Under the pieces are notes generated by a model that did not search any database, was not told the origin of the DNA, and was given only the letters and a program-made list of their open reading frames with translations. The position numbers and the translations under genes were made by a program. Shown piece by piece: positions 1-5,496 of a stretch of DNA of 5,795 nucleotides. Numbering within the stretch: the stretch's first letter is position 1; every line of letters begins with the position of its first letter. Origin of the DNA: Planctomycetaceae bacterium (lineage in GTDB: Bacteria; Planctomycetota; Planctomycetia; Isosphaerales; Isosphaeraceae); NCBI GenBank assembly GCA_019232645.1, contig JAFANO010000205.1, positions 1-5,795 on the forward strand, written 5' to 3'.

Positions 1-5
1 GCCCG

Positions 6-33
6 ATGCGCGGCCCGCTGGTCCGCATTTTTT
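6..33 (+). terminator. Probable rho-independent terminator of an upstream gene
   Basis: ATGCG (6-10) pairs with CGCAT (24-28). After a one-base bulge (C11), GGCC (12-15) pairs with GGTC (20-23) through one G-T wobble, closing a CGCT tetraloop. A run of six T (28-33) follows at once. Stem plus U-tract is the classic intrinsic terminator form on the + strand. It would end transcription of a gene lying before the window, and the T-run runs directly into the promoter candidate for rplY. Confidence 0.6.
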
Positions 34-60
34 GATTTTGGGGACGTTCCAGGATATGGT
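32..60 (+). promoter_or_regulatory. Candidate sigma70-type promoter for rplY-pth
   Basis: TTGATT (32-37) matches TTGACA at four of six positions. TATGGT (55-60) matches TATAAT at four of six. The spacer is 17 nt, the optimal length. The placement, just after a terminator and about 65 nt before the rplY start, fits the first promoter of this cluster. The words GGACGTTCC (42-50) and GGATATGGT (52-60) recur upstream of ssb, which supports a regulatory role. No transcript data are available, so the call rests on pattern only. Confidence 0.45.
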
Positions 61-95
61 GGAATCAGACGGCCTGGGGCACTCGGCTTCTTGAG

Positions 96-112
96 GACCT
101 CGCGGCGAGGTC
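96..112 (+). promoter_or_regulatory. Leader hairpin just before the rplY ribosome binding site
   Basis: GACCTCG (96-102) and CGAGGTC (106-112) are perfect reverse complements separated by CGG. They form a 7-bp stem ending four bases before the weak Shine-Dalgarno AAAGG (117-121), which lies 6 nt from the rplY ATG. The position would suit translational control of a ribosomal protein operon. Stems this short arise by chance in GC-rich DNA, so the function is only inferred. Confidence 0.3.
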
Positions 113-127
113 AGGCAAAGGCGATTT

Positions 128-778
128 ATGGCGGAAGCGGTCAAGATTGCGGTCGAGGCCCGTGATCCCCAGAAGAACAAGGGGACGGGCACCCGGGTCG
201 CTCGCGGGCTGCGGGCGCGGGGACGGATCCCGGCGATCATCTACGGGCACAAGAAGGTTCCCGTGCCGATCTCGGTGGCGCGGGAGGCCGTCTGGGAGAT
301 GATCAAGAAGTCCACCCACCTGTCTTATTTCAGTGACGCGGCGACCACCGAGACGGTCCTCGTGCGCGACGTGCAGTGGGACCACCTGGGCAAGGAGATC
401 CTCCACCTCGACTTCGCCCGCGTCAGCGCCGAGGAGTCGATCGAGACCGAGGTCCGGCTCGACGTCCGTGGCCTGGCGGCCGGCGTCGCCGAGGGGGGTG
501 TGCTCGAGCAGCCGGTCCATACCGTCAGTGTGACCTGCCGCGCCGCCGCGATCCCCGACGCGATCCGGATCGACGTCAGCGGGTTGCAGGTGGGGCAGGC
601 CGTCCATGTCCGCGAGCTGAGCCTGCCCCCGGGCGTGACCGTCAACGACGACCCCGAGCTGCTGCTGGTCCACGTCGTCTCGAGGGCCGTGACGGTCGAG
701 CCGACCCCGACCGCCGAGGGCGAGGCGCCGACCCAGCCCGAGGTCATCAAGCCCGAACGCAAAGAGAAGGAAGAATGA
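128..778 (+). CDS. rplY: 50S ribosomal protein L25 (CTC/TL5 two-domain form)
   Basis: This 216-residue protein is a 5S rRNA-binding component of the large ribosomal subunit. The N-terminal L25 domain spans about residues 6-97, with the family pattern GLRARGRIPAIIYG at 27-40 and DVQWDHLGKEILHLDF at 81-96. A TL5/CTC-type beta domain follows at about 100-187 (GGVLEQP near 123-129, and SLPPGVTV at 165-172). The last 30 residues are a charged, proline-containing tail ending in KEKEE. The long form matches Thermus TL5 and Bacillus CTC; the E. coli protein has only the first domain. The ATG at 128 is preceded by AAAGG at 6 nt and gives the expected N-terminus. The stop codon overlaps the pth start (ATGA), which implies translational coupling. 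The gene appears to head the transcription unit after the promoter at 32-60. The family call is secure. Confidence 0.95.
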   Translation: MAEAVKIAVEARDPQKNKGTGTRVARGLRARGRIPAIIYGHKKVPVPISVAREAVWEMIKKSTHLSYFSDAATTETVLVRDVQWDHLGKEILHLDFARVSAEESIETEVRLDVRGLAAGVAEGGVLEQPVHTVSVTCRAAAIPDAIRIDVSGLQVGQAVHVRELSLPPGVTVNDDPELLLVHVVSRAVTVEPTPTAEGEAPTQPEVIKPERKEKEE

Positions 779-1386
779 CCTCGGCCCCCGGGAACGCGTC
801 GGGACTCGAGGGGATGTGGAAATTGGTGGTAGGGCTGGGCAATCCCGGCACCAAGTATCAGGGGACCCGGCACAACATCGGCTTCGAGGTCATCGACCGC
901 CTGGCCGAGGGGGGATCGGGGGCGCGGTTCACCCGGAAGTTCGACGCCTTGGTCGCCGAGGTCGAGGTCGACTTCCGCCGCGTCCTGCTCCTGAAGCCCG
1001 AGACGTTCATGAACCTCAGCGGCCGCTCGGTCGCGCAGGCGGTCCGGTTCTACAAGCTCGACCTCGCGGACCTCCTCGTCGTCTGCGATGACCTGAACCT
1101 GCCGCTGGGCAAGCTCCGGATCCGGGGCGGGGGGTCCGACGGCGGCCAGAAGGGCCTCCGCGACATCTCGGCCCAGCTCGGATCCGAGAACTACGCCCGG
1201 CTCCGGATCGGGATCGGCGACCGCGGGGCGACGGATGCCTCCGACTTCGTCCTCAGCCGGTTCCGGGGTGCCGAACGACCCGTCATCGACGATGCCCTGA
1301 TCCTCGCCGCGCAAGCCGTGGCCGTCTGGACCACGCAGGGCCTCGCCGCCGCCATGAATCGATTCAATGGGACCATGGAGCAGTAG
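775..1386 (+). CDS. pth: Peptidyl-tRNA hydrolase
   Basis: Pth releases tRNA from peptidyl-tRNAs that fall off the ribosome, by cleaving the ester bond in the cytoplasm. From the ATG at 775 the protein has 203 residues; from the ATG at 814 it has 190 and begins MWKLVVGLGNPG, the usual family N-terminus. I chose 775 because it overlaps the rplY stop as ATGA and has AAGGA three nt upstream, whereas GAGGGG abuts the 814 ATG with no spacing. The 814 start remains quite possible. Counting from 814, the substrate and catalytic residues fall at N10, H20, N67 (in FMNLSG) and D93 (in CDDLNLP), as in E. coli Pth apart from a one-residue shift at N67. The later loop reads GGGSDGGQKGLRDI where E. coli has GGGHGGHNGLKDI, so the E. 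coli N114 position is lysine here. A 129-nt gap to rpsF follows. The family call is secure; the start is not. Confidence 0.93.
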   Translation: MTSAPGNASGLEGMWKLVVGLGNPGTKYQGTRHNIGFEVIDRLAEGGSGARFTRKFDALVAEVEVDFRRVLLLKPETFMNLSGRSVAQAVRFYKLDLADLLVVCDDLNLPLGKLRIRGGGSDGGQKGLRDISAQLGSENYARLRIGIGDRGATDASDFVLSRFRGAERPVIDDALILAAQAVAVWTTQGLAAAMNRFNGTMEQ

Positions 1387-1422
1387 CGGCGGCCTCGGGC
1401 AACTCGGGTCGTCGGCCGTCGA

Positions 1423-1443
1423 GGAGCGCCGCGCCGTCGCTCC
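1423..1443 (+). promoter_or_regulatory. Inverted repeat in the pth-rpsF gap
   Basis: GGAGCG (1423-1428) and CGCTCC (1438-1443) are perfect reverse complements around a 9-nt spacer. No T-run follows, so this does not look like an intrinsic terminator. It lies about 70 nt before the rpsF start, where an S6-type autoregulatory leader could sit. The same arms recur upstream of ssb. I could not recognise the known S6:S18-binding leader motif in this gap. Confidence 0.25.
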
Positions 1444-1499
1444 GGCCCCCGGCCGCTTCTCGGGGTCGAATGCCTGCCGCCCACGACTGCCTGATCCGC

Positions 1500-1507
1500 G
1501 AGGAGGT
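1500..1507 (+). promoter_or_regulatory. Strong Shine-Dalgarno that fixes the rpsF TTG start
   Basis: GAGGAGGT is a near-perfect match to the 16S anti-Shine-Dalgarno and ends 8 nt before the TTG at 1516. The next in-frame ATG (1540) falls inside the conserved TYEGMF motif and would remove the first beta strand of S6. TTG is therefore the likely start. Confidence 0.8.
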
Positions 1508-1515
1508 ATCCGCAC

Positions 1516-1923
1516 TTGGCTGCCAACACCTATGAGGGCATGTTCCTGCTGGACAGCGCGAAGGTCGCCGTCTCCTGGGACGACTCGGTCAAGCACGTCC
1601 ACGACATCCTGACGAAGCACCACTCGGAGATCGTGGCCAGCCGCCAGTGGGACGAGCGCCGGCTCGCCTACGCGGTCGACGGCCATAAGAAGGGGACGTA
1701 TCTGCTGACCTATTTCAGGACCGACGGGGCGAACGTCAGGGAGATCGTCGCCGACTGCCACCTCAGCGACGTCGTGCTCCGCGAGCTGATCCTGAAGGTC
1801 CACCCCAAGCTCGTCGACCACTTGGTCAACCAGGCGATGACCTCGACGCCGAACATCGAGGCCGAGGAGGGGCGCGACGAGGAGCAGGAGGAGCGTCCCC
1901 GCCGCCGCCGCCGCGAGGAATGA
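1516..1923 (+). CDS. rpsF: 30S ribosomal protein S6
   Basis: S6 binds the central domain of 16S rRNA together with S18 in the 30S platform. The protein has 135 residues. Family signatures are YEGMFLLD at 6-13, QWDERRLAYAVDGHKKGTYLLTYF at about 44-67 and the LSDVVLRELILKV segment at 83-95. The core ends near residue 108. It is followed by a charged tail, acidic at about 115-126 and then PRRRRREE, longer than a minimal S6. Variable charged tails are common in this family. Translation starts at TTG, read as Met, supported by the strong Shine-Dalgarno at 1500-1507. pth lies 129 nt upstream and ssb 231 nt downstream. Its partner gene rpsR is absent from the window. The family call is secure. Confidence 0.95.
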   Translation: MAANTYEGMFLLDSAKVAVSWDDSVKHVHDILTKHHSEIVASRQWDERRLAYAVDGHKKGTYLLTYFRTDGANVREIVADCHLSDVVLRELILKVHPKLVDHLVNQAMTSTPNIEAEEGRDEEQEERPRRRRREE

Positions 1924-2022
1924 GCACGAGCCGGAGACGTCCCGCGGCCGCGCCTCTCGTCTCGGCCACTCCGAGTGATCGTCGACGGTTCGGCCGGCCG
2001 ATACCGAATCCGTGATGGGGAT

Positions 2023-2074
2023 GGACGTTCCGATTTTGACACTTGTCGTCGGGAGCGGGATATGGTACGCTCCC
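2023..2074 (+). promoter_or_regulatory. Candidate ssb promoter with an inverted repeat around the -10 region
   Basis: TTGACA (2036-2041) is a perfect -35 consensus. TATGGT (2061-2066) is the same -10-like word seen before rplY, here with a long 19-nt spacer. GGGAGCG (2051-2057) and CGCTCCC (2068-2074) form a perfect 7-bp inverted repeat that brackets the -10 word; this could be an operator or the start of a leader hairpin. GGACGTTCC (2023-2031) is also shared with the rplY promoter region. The 231-nt rpsF-ssb gap makes a separate ssb promoter reasonable. A few other weak -10 readings exist, such as GATATG at 17-nt spacing. Confidence 0.4.
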
Positions 2075-2154
2075 TCCAGGGAACAGCCGTTTACGCCCCC
2101 GTGAGGGGAACGAGTTGTTCCGGCGTGCCGTTGGCCCCGGGGAGGGATCAGACG

Positions 2155-2685
2155 ATGGCCGACCTGAACAAAGTATTCCTCATGGGTCGCCTGACGTTCG
2201 ACCCCGAGTTGCGCCGAACGTCGAGTGGCATGGCCGTGACGGAGCTCCGGATGGCGACCAGCCGGAGCTGGCTCGGCAAGGACGGCGAGCGCAGGGAGGA
2301 GACGCTGTTCATCGACGTGACCGTGTGGGACCGTCAAGCCGAGAACTGTTGCCAGTATCTGAAGAAGGGGAGCTCGATCCACGTCGAGGGCTCCCTCAAG
2401 ATGGACGCCTGGGATGACAAGACGACGGGCGAGAAGCGGTCGAAGATCAAGGTGCAGGCCGACCGGGTGCAGTTCCTCGACCGCCGGCCCGACCCGGCCG
2501 GCGGGATGGGGGACGACGACTCCCTGCCCGCCCGCGAGGCGGCGGCCCGCCGGGGCCCGTCGGCCCCCGAGGGGCGCGGCCCGGCCAACGGCCCGGCCCG
2601 AGGCTACCCGCCACCCCCGGCCGCCCCGACGCCGCGCCGCCCCGCGGCCGAGCCCGACCCCGAGGATGACGATATCCCGTTCTGA
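2155..2685 (+). CDS. ssb: Single-stranded DNA-binding protein
   Basis: SSB coats single-stranded DNA during replication, repair and recombination and recruits partners through its C-terminal tip. The protein has 176 residues. The OB fold covers about residues 1-110: MADLNKVFLMGRLTFDPELR at 1-20, the TLFIDVTVWDRQAENC segment at 50-65 with W59, and KKGSSIHVEGSLKMDAW at 70-86. Tryptophans 39, 59 and 86 sit where DNA-stacking aromatics are usual. A disordered linker rich in Pro, Gly, Ala and Arg spans about 111-168, and the protein ends in the classic acidic tip DDDIPF. The start at 2155 has GGAGGG (2141-2146) 8 nt upstream and gives the standard N-terminus; the frame stays open back to 1975, but that stretch has no SSB similarity. 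In many bacteria rpsR follows ssb; here rplI follows after 98 nt. The call is secure. Confidence 0.96.
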   Translation: MADLNKVFLMGRLTFDPELRRTSSGMAVTELRMATSRSWLGKDGERREETLFIDVTVWDRQAENCCQYLKKGSSIHVEGSLKMDAWDDKTTGEKRSKIKVQADRVQFLDRRPDPAGGMGDDDSLPAREAAARRGPSAPEGRGPANGPARGYPPPPAAPTPRRPAAEPDPEDDDIPF

Positions 2686-2783
2686 AACAGGCGCTTGGAT
2701 CGAGTTCGAGTGCGACACGAAGGCGGCCGAGCGGCGGACCCTGAGCTTCGCCTCGCGACGCCCGACCCAGGAGTAAGAGCATC

Positions 2784-3431
2784 ATGGCCAAGATGACCGA
2801 CAAGAAACCGGCCAAGGCCAAGCCGAAGGTCAAGCCCAAGTCCTCGACCAAGGCCAAGGCCGCCGCGGCCGCCGCGCACGCCAGGGCCACGACGGCGCTG
2901 GTCCCGACCGTCCGTCAGCCGGGCGTCGAGCGGCGGAGGAACCACCCGATGCGCGCCAAAGACGGCCACATGCAGGTCCTCTTGACCCACGTCGTCCCCC
3001 ACGTCGGCCAGCCCGGCGACCTCGTCAAGGTCCGCCCTGGCTTCGCTCGCAACTACTTGCTGCCCCAGGGCCTGGCCACGTTCGCCACCCCCCAGAACCT
3101 GCGGATCATCGAGAAGCACCGCCAGCGGCTCCGCGAGCTGGAGGAGGCCCGCCGCGCCGACCTCGTGAACCTCGCCGCGCAGCTCGCCCAGCGCTCGATC
3201 ACCATCGAGGCCAACGCCAACGCCGAGGGCCACCTCTACGGCTCGGTCAACGCCGACCAGATCGCCGCGGCCCTGCGGACCGAGCAGTTCCCGATCGACA
3301 GCGACAACGTCAAGATCGAGGGACCGCTCAAGGAGCTGGGCCTCTACACCATCAAGCTCAACCTGGGCCAGGACGTCACCACCGAGATCAAGCTCTGGGT
3401 CGTCCCGACGCACACCGAGGAATCCGCCTGA
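2784..3431 (+). CDS. rplI: 50S ribosomal protein L9 with a basic N-terminal extension
   Basis: L9 binds domain V of 23S rRNA near the L1 stalk and influences frame maintenance. The protein has 215 residues, against about 150 usual. The canonical L9 begins at M63 (MQVLLTHVVPHVGQPGDLVK) and carries the signature VRPGFARNYLLPQGLA at about 83-98. A long connecting helix rich in R, E and A follows at roughly 105-138, then the C-terminal domain (GHLYGSVNADQIAAAL at 153-168) to the end. Residues 1-62 are extra: 10 of the first 25 are lysine, a run of six alanines occupies 26-31, and a basic stretch (ERRRN) precedes the L9 core. The start at 2784 has AGGAG (2769-2773) 10 nt upstream. Internal ATGs at 2949 and 2970 are alternatives; 2970 would give a normal 153-residue L9, but I see no good Shine-Dalgarno close before it. 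A terminator follows at 3475. Confidence 0.93.
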   Translation: MAKMTDKKPAKAKPKVKPKSSTKAKAAAAAAHARATTALVPTVRQPGVERRRNHPMRAKDGHMQVLLTHVVPHVGQPGDLVKVRPGFARNYLLPQGLATFATPQNLRIIEKHRQRLRELEEARRADLVNLAAQLAQRSITIEANANAEGHLYGSVNADQIAAALRTEQFPIDSDNVKIEGPLKELGLYTIKLNLGQDVTTEIKLWVVPTHTEESA

Positions 3432-3474
3432 GCGAGATCCCTTCCTCCGGACGATACACGCGGATGTCAGGCGA

Positions 3475-3519
3475 CGGATGGCAGATCAGGGATCCGGCGC
3501 CTGCCATCCGCGATTTTTT
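3475..3519 (+). terminator. Rho-independent terminator after rplI
   Basis: CGGATGGCAG (3475-3484) and CTGCCATCCG (3501-3510) form a perfect 10-bp stem with a 16-nt loop. CGA and then six T (3514-3519) follow. It lies 44 nt after the rplI stop and probably ends the ssb-rplI transcription unit, leaving dnaB to its own promoter. Confidence 0.85.
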
Positions 3520-3628
3520 CCTGGCGCTTGCCTGTTGGTGCGCCCGGGAGGGGGTCGGGCAACCCACTCTGCCGAGCGGGGCCACCTCATACGCATTCCG
3601 GATATTTTATGCGCATTGTTCGGATCTT

Positions 3629-3690
3629 AAATTTGAGATTTCAAATTTCAGATTTCTCATCAGCAGACCGAGCGCACGAAATCCCTGGAA
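3629..3690 (-). repeat. AT-rich interspersed repeat, copy 1
   Basis: Two tandem 14-nt units, AAATTTGAGATTTC (3629-3642) and AAATTTCAGATTTC (3643-3656), differ at one base. CGAGCGC (3669-3675) and ATCCCTGGAA (3681-3690) follow. The reverse complement of this layout (TTCCAGGGAT, a few bases, GCGCTCG, then 14-nt units) recurs at 5422-5496. The two sites thus look like one repeat family in opposite orientations. The AT content contrasts sharply with the GC-rich genes. No coding potential is apparent. Confidence 0.6.
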
Positions 3691-3889
3691 TCCGGATCAG
3701 AGCGCCCGGACTCGCGCACCAACGGACGAGCGTCAGGGATTTTTTGATGGCCAGGCCCGCGATCAGCCGATACTATTGTTCAGATACGGCTGACCCGCCG
3801 TGGGCGTACCCATGTCCCCCGACGAACCCTCCCCGCGAGGGGCGAACCCGTGATGGGTCGGCTGAGCGTCGGACCATGGGGGAGGAGCG
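3691..3889 (+). promoter_or_regulatory. Probable dnaB leader region with several inverted repeats
   Basis: No gene is visible here. TCAGCCG (3763-3769) and CGGCTGA (3787-3793) form a 7-bp inverted repeat around a -10-like TACTAT (3771-3776). TTGATG (3744-3749) could be a -35, though the 21-nt spacer is too long for a confident promoter. Further on, CCCC and GGGG (3831-3842) close a GCGA tetraloop, and ACCCAT (3808-3813) can pair with ATGGGT (3853-3858) around it. GGAGG (3881-3885) is the likely dnaB Shine-Dalgarno, 4 nt before the ATG at 3890. Promoter and RNA structure are both inferred; since a terminator ends the rplI unit, a promoter somewhere in 3520-3889 is expected. Confidence 0.35.
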
Positions 3890-5371
3890 ATGCCCCGAGC
3901 GGTCGTCCTCCCCGCTCGCACGGAGCCGCGCCGCATCATGGCCGCCCTGACCGATGGCAATGGCAGCGGGAATGGCAGTGGCCATGGAGGCGGCCACGGC
4001 CGCGCCAAGGCCGAGCCGATGTCCCTGATCGACCGACTCCCCCCCCAGAACATCGAGGCCGAGCGGGGGGTCCTGGGCAGCATCCTCCTGGACAATGACG
4101 TCCTGCACGACGTCATCGGGTTAATCACCGTCGAAGACTTCTACCGCAACTCGCACCAGGTCATCTTCCGGGCGATCCGCGACCTCTACGACCTGGGCAA
4201 GGCGATTGACGCCATCACCCTGGTCGATGATCTGATCCGCCGCGACCAGCTCCAGGCGATCGGCGGCCACGAGGCGATCTCGCAGATCCTCAACAGCGTC
4301 CCGCACGCCGCCAACGCCAAGTACTACGCCGGGATCGTTCGCGAGAAGGCGGTCAGCCGGCTCTTGATCGACAGCGCCAACGAGATCCTCCGCGACGGCT
4401 ATTCGAACAACTTCACCGCCGAGCAGTTGCTCGAGTCCGCCGAGCGGAAGATCTTCGACATCGCCGAGGACCAGACCAAGGGGGACACGGTCGAGATCCG
4501 CGACGTCGTGACGGTGGCGATGGACCGGATCGCCGCCCGGACCGAGGCGCGGCACCCGATCACGGGCGTGGCGACCGGCTTCTTCGACCTCGACAACATC
4601 ACCTGCGGCTTCCAGCCCGAGCAGCTCATCATCCTGGCCGCGCGGCCGAGCATGGGCAAGACCGCCTTCGCGCTGAACATCTGCGACCACGTCGCCGTCA
4701 ACCTCGGGATCCCCGTGCTCTTCGTGAGCCTGGAAATGGGCCAGGTCGAGCTCGCCGAGCGCCTCCTCTGCGCCCGCACCCGGGTCGACGGCCACAAGCT
4801 CCGGACCGGGCAGAACCTGGGGACCCGCGAGATGGCGCTGCTGGGCAAGGGGTTCGACGAGCTCCGGACGACGCCGCTGTTCATCGACGACACCCCGGCG
4901 CGGAACATGCTCCAGATCACCGCCAACGCCCGGCGGCTCAAGCTGCGCCGGGGCCTCGGCATGATCGTGCTCGACTACATCCAGCTCATCGACAGCGACG
5001 AGTCGCGCGAGAGCCGCCAGGAGCAGCTCGCCAGGATCAGCCGGCGCCTCAAGACGCTGGCGCGCGAGTTGAAGGTCCCCGTGATCGCGCTCTCGCAGCT
5101 CAATCGCGCCGTCGAGAACCGCGAGGACCGCCGCCCCCGGATGGCCGACCTCCGCGAGAGCGGCGCCATCGAGCAGGACGCCGACGTCGTCCTCCTGCTC
5201 CACCGCCCGGAATACTACGACGCCAACGAGCAACCCGGGATCGCCGAGCTGATCATCGCCAAGAACCGCAACGGCGCCACCGACACGGTGAAGCTCGCCT
5301 TCCTGAAGAACATCACCCGGTTCGAGAACCTCGCCAAGGTCGCCGATCCCATCGACCCCGGGGCCTTCTGA
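3890..5371 (+). CDS. dnaB: Replicative DNA helicase DnaB
   Basis: DnaB is the hexameric ATP-driven helicase that unwinds DNA at the replication fork and binds primase. The protein has 493 residues from the ATG at 3890. The N-terminal domain (about 47-150) begins at LPPQNIEAERGVLGSILLD (50-68). A linker helix region at about 155-200 leads to the RecA-like ATPase domain. Walker A is ARPSMGKTAF (251-260, K257 and T258). The catalytic glutamate is E282 in SLEM. Walker B is MIVLDYIQLI (358-367, D362). SQLNR (402-406) and the likely arginine finger in AKNRNG (R460) are present. No intein interrupts the domain, although inteins are frequent in this family. Residues 17-40 hold a Gly/Asn/Ser/His-rich stretch not typical of DnaB. 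The start at 3890 has GGAGG at 4 nt; ATGs at 3938 (477 residues) and 4019 (450 residues) are alternatives. dnaB stands 458 nt after rplI. The family call is secure. Confidence 0.96.
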   Translation: MPRAVVLPARTEPRRIMAALTDGNGSGNGSGHGGGHGRAKAEPMSLIDRLPPQNIEAERGVLGSILLDNDVLHDVIGLITVEDFYRNSHQVIFRAIRDLYDLGKAIDAITLVDDLIRRDQLQAIGGHEAISQILNSVPHAANAKYYAGIVREKAVSRLLIDSANEILRDGYSNNFTAEQLLESAERKIFDIAEDQTKGDTVEIRDVVTVAMDRIAARTEARHPITGVATGFFDLDNITCGFQPEQLIILAARPSMGKTAFALNICDHVAVNLGIPVLFVSLEMGQVELAERLLCARTRVDGHKLRTGQNLGTREMALLGKGFDELRTTPLFIDDTPARNMLQITANARRLKLRRGLGMIVLDYIQLIDSDESRESRQEQLARISRRLKTLARELKVPVIALSQLNRAVENREDRRPRMADLRESGAIEQDADVVLLLHRPEYYDANEQPGIAELIIAKNRNGATDTVKLAFLKNITRFENLAKVADPIDPGAF

Positions 5372-5421
5372 ACCCCAGGGGATCCCGTCGAAGGCGGGAA
5401 TGGAGCGAAGGCCCAAGCGGG

Positions 5422-5496
5422 TTCCAGGGATGGCGCGCTCGCCCGGATCTCTGGAAATTACGAATTCGAGATTTTGAATTCGAGATTCCAAATTCG
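5422..5496 (+). repeat. AT-rich interspersed repeat, copy 2
   Basis: TTCCAGGGAT (5422-5431) and GCGCTCG (5435-5441) are followed by two tandem 14-nt units, GAATTCGAGATTTT (5462-5475) and GAATTCGAGATTCC (5476-5489), and a partial third, AAATTCG (5490-5496). The order and words match copy 1 (3629-3690) read on the other strand. The site starts about 50 nt after the dnaB stop. It could be a small non-autonomous repeat; no terminal repeats or target duplication are evident. Confidence 0.6.

Noticed and set aside
333..533. Small plus-strand frames inside rplY, pth, ssb and dnaB
   Set aside because: They overlap conserved coding sequence in the wrong frame and look like high-GC shadow frames.
1975..2154. 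In-frame upstream extension of ssb
   Set aside because: It has no SSB similarity, overlaps the promoter candidate, and the ATG at 2155 has a good Shine-Dalgarno and the standard SSB N-terminus.
325..2718. Very long open frame on the minus strand across pth, rpsF and ssb, and similar minus frames opposite rplI and dnaB
   Set aside because: They lie antisense to clearly conserved genes, are rich in Arg, Gly, Pro and Asp-Val repeats typical of the reverse frame of high-GC genes, and show no domain.
2784..2969. L9 extension as a remnant of a fused S18 (RATTALVPTV looks faintly like the end of S18)
   Set aside because: Too short, and the other S18 signatures are absent; the low-complexity Lys/Ala composition explains it better.
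3629..3656. CRISPR array
   Set aside because: The 14-nt units are directly tandem with no spacers, and only two copies are present.
3734..3745. Second intrinsic terminator at the six-T run before dnaB
   Set aside because: The only matching upstream arm (3679-3687) is 46 nt away, so the hairpin is too open for a confident call; it is mentioned only as a possible attenuator.
4640..5300. DnaB intein
   Set aside because: Walker A, Walker B and the later motifs run without interruption and the protein has normal length.
3629..5496. Composite transposon carrying dnaB, bounded by the inverted AT-rich repeats
   Set aside because: No transposase or target duplication is visible, and dnaB is an essential gene in its usual neighbourhood.
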